Below the pieces are notes generated by a model. The model was not told the DNA's origin. It did not search any database and saw nothing but the letters and a program-made list of their open reading frames with translations. Positions 58,982 to 64,000 of a stretch of DNA of 64,000 nucleotides are shown here, one piece after another. The position numbers and the translations under genes are program-made. Position 1 is the first letter of the stretch. Each line of letters opens with the position of its first letter. This DNA is from Desulfobaccales bacterium (lineage in GTDB: Bacteria; Desulfobacterota; Desulfobaccia; Desulfobaccales; 0-14-0-80-60-11): assembly GCA_041648175.1 (NCBI GenBank), contig JBAZPO010000006.1:62001-126000 (forward strand), written 5' to 3'.

Positions 58982-61681
58982 TCAGATTTTCTCGATCTGC
59001 ACCGCGCAGGCCTTGTATTCGGCCGTCTGGGAGACCGGGTCGAATACCGGATTGGTGAGCCAGTTGGCGCAAGCCTCCCGGAAATGGAAGGCCATCCACA
59101 CCATGCCTTGCGGCACTTCCTTGGTAACTTTGGCTTTCACCTGGACTTCGCCGCGCCGAGATTTGACTTTGATCCTCTCGTCGTGTTTGATGTCTAATCT
59201 GGCCGCGTCCACCGGAGAGATATCCGCGGTTTCTTCCCCCAGGATATCGTTCAGCCCCAGGCAGCGGCCGGTTTGGGTCCGACTGTGGTATTGGTAAAGC
59301 CTGCGGCCGGTGCTGAGGACAAAAGGAAATTCCGTATCCGGCACTTCGGCCGGCGGGGTCCAGTCTATCGGGGTGAAGCGGCCCTGGCCGCAGGTAAAAC
59401 ACCCATCTTTGTGCAGAGTGCAGGTGCCCGGATGCTCGCAGTTAGGCACCGGCCATTGCAGGCCGTCCCCCTCGATGCGGTAGTACTTTACCCCTACCAG
59501 GGAGGGCGCCAAATGGGAGACTTCGTTATCCCAAAGTTCCTGACCGCTGCTGGAGGCCCACTCGTGGCCCAGACGTTTGGCCAGCTCTTTAAAGATCCAC
59601 CAGTTGGGCTTGGCCTGGCCCGGAGGTTCGGATACCTTGCGCACCCGGCTGACCCGGCGTTCACTGTTGCTAAAGGTGCCGTCGTCTTCGCTCCAGGCCG
59701 CGGCCGGGAAAATGACGTCGGCAAACCGGGTGGTCTCAGTGGGGAAGATATCATGACAGACCATGAATTCCGCCGATTCCAGACAGTGTTCCACGTGACG
59801 GATGTCAGGCTCGGTATTGGCCAGGTTTTCCCCGAACACATAGAAGAACTTCACCTTCCCATCCACCAGGCCATCCATCATCTGGGGCATCATCATACCG
59901 TTCTTTTCGGGCAGCTTCTTTATACCCCAGGCGGCCTCGAACTTGGCCCGGGCCGCGGGGTCCTCCACCTTCTGGTAGCCTGGGAAGACATTGGGCAGCG
60001 CCCCCATATCGCAGGCGCCCTGCACGTTGTTCTGGCCGCGCAGCGGGTTAACCCCGCCGCATTCAAAACCGACATTCCCTAAAACCATCTGCAGGTTGGC
60101 ACAACTCATGACGTTGTTGACCCCGCAGGTGTGCTCGGTAATCCCCAGGGTATAGATGAGCATCGCCGGTTTGACCGAAGCCAGCCGACGGGCCACCGCT
60201 TCCAGCATCTCCACGCTGATGCCGGCGATGGCCGCAGCCCGCTCCGGCGGGTACTCCATGACCTTGGCCTTCAGGGCCTCGAAGCCCGTGCAGCACGATT
60301 CAATATACTTTTGGTCCTGGAGGTTCTCCCTGATGATAATGTGCATCAGCCCGTTGAGATAGGCGATATCGGACCCTACCTTGAGGGGCACGTGAATATC
60401 GGCGAATTCGGCCAGCTTGGTGCGCCGGGGATCGCTGACGATGAGGCCTGCGCCATTGAGCACCGCATTTTTGAGAAACGTCGCGGCTACCGGATGAGCC
60501 TCGGTCATATTCGAGCCAATCACAAAAAACATTTTGGCCTTCGCAAAATCGGCGAAGGAGTTAGTCATCGCTCCAGAACCAAATGAGGTCGCCAGCCCGG
60601 CGACAGTAGGAGCGTGTCAGGTACGGGCGCAGTGATCGATGTTGTTCGTCCCGATCACGGCGCGGAATAATTTTTGCATTTGATAGGAATCTTCGTTGAT
60701 ACTCCGGGCGCAACTGACGCCCGCGACCGAGTCCGGGCCGTGCTGGGCGATGGTCTCCTTGAGCTTTCCCGCCACCAGGTCCAGGGCCTCGTCCCAGGAG
60801 GCTTCCCGGAACTCGCCGTCGGTTTTGATCAGTGGCATGGTAAGCCGTTCCGGGGAGTAGATGAAGTCATAGCCGAAGCGGCCTTTGACACAGAGCCGTC
60901 CCTTATTGGGGGCCGCCCCTTCTACGCCGGTGACCTTGACGATTTTGCCGTTTTTGACATGGAGCAACTGCTGGCAGCCCACCCCACAATAAGGACAGGT
61001 GGTGCGGACCTGCCGCGTTTCCCATGATCTGGCCAGACCCAGAGCTTTCAACTCTAAAAGCGCGCCTGTCGGGCAGGACTGCACGCACTCACCGCAAAAG
61101 ACGCAGTCGGAATCGCTATAGGCGTGGTCCGAACGAGTGACAATCTTATTGTGCGGTCCCCGGTAGCCGATGCTGATGGCCTGATTCACCTGCTTCTCAT
61201 TGCAGGCCCGCACACAGCGGCCGCACATAATGCATTTGGCAAAATCCCGGCGGATCAGATGCTTATTATCTTCAAGATTATACGGGGTGTCCGGCGGGTT
61301 GGCGAAGCTCGGCGTCGGCACCTGATAGCGGTACGCCAGGGCCTGCAACTCACACACGCCATTGGCCTCGCAGACCAGGCAGTTGTGGTTGCCGGAGGCC
61401 AGCAACAGTTCGAGCACCATCTTGCGGGCCGCGTCTACCTGATTGGATTCGGTGTGAATCACCATCCCGGGCGCAGCCTGGGTGGCGCAGGCCGGCAACA
61501 GGGTCCGGGCTCCCTCCACCTCCACCACGCACATACGGCATGAGCCGGTGGCCGTCGTGTCCTTGAGGTAACAGAGCGTGGGAATGGTATAGATACCTGA
61601 TCCTCGAGCTACTTCCAAAATGGTCTGCCCGGGTTGGAATTCCGTGGGCTTCCCGTCAATGGTTAAGGCGGGCTTACTCAT
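58982..61681 (-). CDS. fdhA: Selenocysteine formate dehydrogenase alpha subunit
   Basis: 899 residues from the ATG at 61681 if the TGA at 60617-60619 is read as selenocysteine. The N-terminal half has a NuoG-like [2Fe-2S] domain (PTLCYLKDTTATGSCRMC), His/Cys ligands (GNHNCLVCEANGVCEL), two ferredoxin sites (CIMCGRCVRAC, CVFCGECVQSC), and the FDH [4Fe-4S] domain TTCPYCGVGCQQLL. The frame reaches HCART, then TGA, then HAPTVAGLATSFGSGAMTNS, the exact HCART-Sec-HAPT active site of Sec-FDHs. The Mo/W bis-MGD domain continues to the C-terminus. It oxidises formate to CO2 (or reverse) with partner electron-carrier subunits, none of which is adjacent. Start could also be 61699 or 61729. Confidence 0.95.
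60588..60604 (-). promoter_or_regulatory. Putative SECIS hairpin of fdhA
   Basis: On the minus strand GTCGCC and GGCGAC pair perfectly around a GGGCT loop. The stem starts 12 bases after the TGA at 60617. Size and distance match bacterial SECIS elements. Confidence 0.7.
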
Positions 61682-61733
61682 GTGTCCTTCAACCTCCATC
61701 TCAGATTGGACGAAATCTCCAGTGGCCATTTGC

Positions 61734-61751
61734 TATTCTTTAAAAAGAATA
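61734..61751. promoter_or_regulatory. Palindromic operator-like site 1 upstream of fdhA
   Basis: TATTCTTTAAAAAGAATA, five-base perfect TATTC/GAATA arms. It shares its arms with the sites at 61799 and 61898. All three lie between fdhA and the AhpD-like gene. Confidence 0.55.
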
Positions 61752-61798
61752 CCGCTCAAACTGAATGCTTGGCTTGCCTAATCGACTTTACGCCAAAG

Positions 61799-61822
61799 CG
61801 TTATTCTATATAGAGAATAGCG
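61799..61822. promoter_or_regulatory. Palindromic operator-like site 2 upstream of fdhA
   Basis: CG-T-TATTCT, six-base centre ATATAG, AGAATA-G-CG: a nearly perfect 24-base dyad of the form CGnTATTCT-n6-AGAATAnCG. Form and place recall ModE-type operators (CGnTATAT..), but the family is not proven. Confidence 0.6.
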
Positions 61823-61897
61823 CTTGGATAAATATATAATGCCAAACTTCGGTTACCACCAAATCTTGACATTACTGATCGATTATCTCAAATAAGG

Positions 61898-61920
61898 GGT
61901 ATTTTCTAAAGAGAATAGCG
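61898..61920. promoter_or_regulatory. Palindromic operator-like site 3 upstream of fdhA
   Basis: GGTATTTTCTAAAGAGAATA followed by GCG; same right arm (AGAATAGCG) as site 2, weaker left arm. Confidence 0.5.
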
Positions 61921-62009
61921 TACTACGGATCCAAAACCAACCTTTTTTCATGCCGCGCCGCATTATTTTTCACCTGGAAATTAGCTGTTCAACCCGGTCC
62001 CGAGTCGGC

Positions 62010-62336
62010 TCACTTTTTTGGTTTCTCTAGAACATCATAGACCCAGCTCAAGGCCGCGGACGTCCGGGGAAAGCCGATAGTGCTGGTCAAGAGGATAATG
62101 GCGTGATAGATCTCCTCCGGGGTGGCGCCCGCGTTCAAGGCCCTTCTGACGTGGCTGTGCACCGAACCCTCTGCATGAGCAGTCGCGGCGGCAGCCAGTT
62201 GAACCAGGTGGGCGGTCTTGTCGTCCAACGGTCCTTCCTGGCGCACCACCTCACCCAGGTTCTCCAACGCCTGAATAAATTTGCCGTGTTTTGTCCGGAT
62301 GAGCGAGTACCAGCCGGGGTACTTTTCTTCAGACAT
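62010..62336 (-). CDS. AhpD/carboxymuconolactone decarboxylase-family protein
   Basis: 108 residues. The core HLVQLAAAATAHAEGSVHSH and VRRALNAGATPEEIYHAIIL match the CMD/AhpD fold, but the CxxC of AhpD is absent (EGSVHSH instead). So peroxidase activity is unlikely, and the protein is more like the CMD-type structural family with unknown substrate. Ribosome site AGGAAA before the ATG. Downstream are three operator-like sites and fdhA on the same strand. Confidence 0.85.
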   Translation of the reverse strand: MSEEKYPGWYSLIRTKHGKFIQALENLGEVVRQEGPLDDKTAHLVQLAAAATAHAEGSVHSHVRRALNAGATPEEIYHAIILLTSTIGFPRTSAALSWVYDVLEKPKK

Positions 62337-62654
62337 GATTTTTCCTCCAGGGGCTCTTAAGCAGGGTTTTTCACAGACTTGGCCTTATGATGTGCACCTT
62401 GCCCGCTCATGTCAAGTAACGCCTGTCAGCTTCCGTGATGCCTCTGCATTACCCGGTCATGTCCGGCCGCTCTCTTGTAATTCCCGGATAATATTTTTTC
62501 CGGCTGCCGGTCTTTTGCGATTAATTTTTTAAAAATATTAAGATATCCTTAGGTCCATAGCTGTGCGGGGCATGGCCAACAGGATGCCGGCAGAACAGCA
62601 CCCTGGCCGGGACCGCGGTAAGAGGTGAGTAAATCCAGCCAAACCGGAGGCAAT
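62337..62654. other. 318-base gap upstream of the TPR lipoprotein
   Basis: Divergent gap. It includes an AT-rich stretch (TTAATTTTTTAAAAATATTA, about 62520) that could be a promoter for the plus strand. No gene supported. Confidence 0.4.
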
Positions 62655-63098
62655 ATGCTCAGATGGATCTCAACCGGTGTGCTCCTGGCGGCCCTTATGG
62701 GGTGCGGCGGCGATAACGCCGAAAAGTACATGCAAGCGGGATTTGTCGATTTTCAACAGCAAAAGTACGACGAGGCCATCGCCAACTACGAAAAAGCCAT
62801 CAAACTGCAACCCCGGGCTGCGGCCGCTTATAACATGATGGGCATGGCTTACCGCTTCAAATACAACAAGGTAGGGGTCCCGGAATTCCGGCAAAAAGAA
62901 ATGGCGGCGTTTGAAAAGGCCGTGGAGATTGATCCGAAGAATTGGGTGGCGCTGATCAATCTGGCCACCGACTATTATGCTGAAGGCCAGAAGGCCAAGG
63001 CCGCGACCTTATTCAAAAAGGCCCTGGAATTAAACCCCGACCATCCTGAAAAGCTTGCCATGCAGAAGATGATCGAGCAGGGCGAATCGAAGCCTTGA
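62655..63098 (+). CDS. TPR lipoprotein
   Basis: 147 residues from the ATG at 62655, three bases after GGAGG-CA; the frame is open to 62625. Lipobox LMGC at about residue 17. TPR repeats follow (AGFVDFQQQKYDEAIANYEK, AAAAYNMMGMAYRFKYNKVG, WVALINLATDYYAEGQKAKA). It probably sits in the outer or inner membrane facing the periplasm. Stop overlaps the start of the cytochrome gene by four bases (TTGA), so the two are coupled. Confidence 0.85.
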   Translation: MLRWISTGVLLAALMGCGGDNAEKYMQAGFVDFQQQKYDEAIANYEKAIKLQPRAAAAYNMMGMAYRFKYNKVGVPEFRQKEMAAFEKAVEIDPKNWVALINLATDYYAEGQKAKAATLFKKALELNPDHPEKLAMQKMIEQGESKP

Positions 63099-63412
63099 GA
63101 ATCTTCATGCTTCTGGCGCTGCTGCCGGCGGTGCTCCTGACCGGCTCCTTAAGTTGGGGCCAGGATTCAAAACCACGGATTCCGGACCTGGCCAGGCGTT
63201 TGGGCTGCTTTGCCTGCCATGCCCTAAACGGGGAGGGAGGAAACCTCGCGGCGCCGCTGGACGGGGTCGGGGGTCGTTTATCGCCGCAGCAACTTCAGAT
63301 AGCTCTCGCCTATCCTCGCCAGCTCCACCCCGGGGCCAAAATGCCGAGCTACGCCTACCTGCCGCCGGCGGAGCAGGAGGCCTTGGTGAACTACATGGAA
63401 AGTCTCAAGTAA
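63095..63412 (+). CDS. Monohaem c-type cytochrome
   Basis: 105 residues starting TTG (63095) or ATG at 63107. A signal peptide (LLALLPAVLLTGSLSWG) is followed by a class I cytochrome c domain with haem motif CFACH near residue 38 and probable axial Met in GAKMPSYAYL. It is a periplasmic electron carrier. It is coupled to the TPR lipoprotein, which may be its partner. Confidence 0.9.
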   Translation: MRIFMLLALLPAVLLTGSLSWGQDSKPRIPDLARRLGCFACHALNGEGGNLAAPLDGVGGRLSPQQLQIALAYPRQLHPGAKMPSYAYLPPAEQEALVNYMESLK

Positions 63413-63543
63413 TGCCGTTTTTCGTTTTTGATGAAAAAACTTAATTTATCAATGACTCCCATTTTCCTCCATGAGACTTTCGCTGACCCATGCTTTCCAG
63501 CCTGTGCTGGAAGCTCGCCCCGCTTCTTTGACCAAAAACGGTA

Positions 63544-64000
63544 TCATTCGCTGTACCGTCGCACGATAATGATCGCCAAAACCAGGCAGAGTGTGGCATA
63601 GCCGCCCAGGACGGCCAGGGAATCCAGGCTCGCCAGATTCCAGGCTGGGTGTCGCAACAGGTGATTGGTGTGTGTCAATGGCAGGGCTTTGATGATATCC
63701 CGCAGCAGCCAGGGCATCTCATCCACCGGGAAGAAGGTGCCGCAGAAAAACGCCATGGGCATGATAAAAAAATTGGTAAAGGTGGCAGTGTCTTCATGGG
63801 ACCTGGATTTCATGCCCACAATCACCCCAAAGGCGGCGAATACCAAGCAATTGAGGAGCAGGGCCAGGATGAACATCAGGTTGAAGTGAAAGCCGCCCGC
63901 CAGAAAGAACCCTAGCCCCATGAGGATTACCGAGGCAAACAGACCCCGGACCATGCCCGCCAAAATCTGGCCCACCACGATGTCGGTGGCGGTGACCGGA
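63544..64000 (-). CDS. ABC-2 type transporter permease, partial
   Basis: The gene runs off the right edge of the window (the frame is open to 64000), so only the C-terminal ~150 residues are seen. Helices at FASVILMGLGFFLAGGFHF, FILALLLNCLVFAAFGVIVG and the ABC-2 stretch NFFIMPMAFFCGTFFPVDEM are typical of ABC-2 drug/polysaccharide exporters. C-terminal helix is ATLCLVLAIIIVRRY. Substrate unknown; the ATPase lies outside. Confidence 0.85.
   Translation of the reverse strand, partial: PVTATDIVVGQILAGMVRGLFASVILMGLGFFLAGGFHFNLMFILALLLNCLVFAAFGVIVGMKSRSHEDTATFTNFFIMPMAFFCGTFFPVDEMPWLLRDIIKALPLTHTNHLLRHPAWNLASLDSLAVLGGYATLCLVLAIIIVRRYSE

Noticed and set aside
58982..61729. Formate dehydrogenase as two genes or a pseudogene
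   Set aside because: The TGA is at the known Sec site, both halves are in phase and there is a hairpin after it.
62010..62336. AhpD peroxidase
   Set aside because: The fold fits, but the CxxC active site is absent.

Overview
The window looks like chromosomal DNA of a strictly anaerobic, GC-rich Gram-negative bacterium, most likely a Desulfobacterota (former Deltaproteobacteria) member. The clues are a selenocysteine formate dehydrogenase with molybdate/tungstate uptake and an FmdE-type protein, rubredoxin-like proteins, a siroheme/glutamyl-tRNA reductase/cytochrome c biogenesis cluster, an elongator tRNA-Met of the type I associate with this group, and many outer-membrane and periplasmic lipoproteins. 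A relative of Desulfobacca is plausible, but the sequence alone does not prove genus. There is no phage, integrase, transposase, CRISPR array or rRNA. Mobile content is limited to short palindromic repeats and small elements with terminal inverted repeats.

Layout. 1-8.3 kb: DUF2333 protein and AMMECR1 protein (minus), then a plus-strand tetrapyrrole block (siroheme synthase, HemX/CcsA-like protein, HemA), a zinc-ribbon protein and MnmG. 8.4-11.4 kb: seven small exported proteins on the minus strand, six of them in three paralogous pairs, with repeat elements between them, followed by tRNA-Met. 11.6-20.2 kb: HAD phosphatase, P1 peptidase, LppC-like lipoprotein, dnaK-grpE-hrcA, phoU. 20.4-27.3 kb: a plus-strand set of a TPR/beta-barrel protein, two FecR-domain proteins and a CHASE2 adenylate/guanylate cyclase, which I read as one envelope-sensing system. 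27.3-30.1 kb: DUF1345 and SulP membrane proteins. 30.4-34.7 kb: FmdB, M48 protease, RsfS, NadD and ProA in one minus-strand operon. 34.7-43.9 kb: deacetylase, TPR protein, M24 peptidase, a LutB-LutC fusion, a membrane protein, a PpiD-like foldase and a CpoB-like lipoprotein.

44-54.7 kb: CstA transporter with universal stress protein, FMN-dependent hydroxyacid oxidase, BASS-type transporter, chagasin-like inhibitor, an unusual MutY-like glycosylase, TlpA-like thioredoxin, three tiny Cys-rich redox/metal proteins, MscL with an extra zinc ribbon, a DUF3795 protein, a selenocysteine rhodanese and a beta-repeat membrane-anchored protein. 54.8-61.7 kb: ModC-ModA-ModB, an FmdE/molybdopterin-binding fusion and a selenocysteine formate dehydrogenase preceded by three palindromic operators. 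These form one functional block: metal uptake, cofactor handling and the Mo/W enzyme. 62-64 kb: AhpD-like protein, a TPR lipoprotein coupled to a monohaem cytochrome c, and a partial ABC-2 permease.

Most notable: two genes that look broken by in-frame TGA are best read as selenoproteins, each with a hairpin just after the TGA. One is formate dehydrogenase (CART-Sec-HAPT) and the other a small rhodanese (YCA-Sec-PNE). Two further genes (rsfS, mutY) have conserved coding sequence upstream of any normal start codon.
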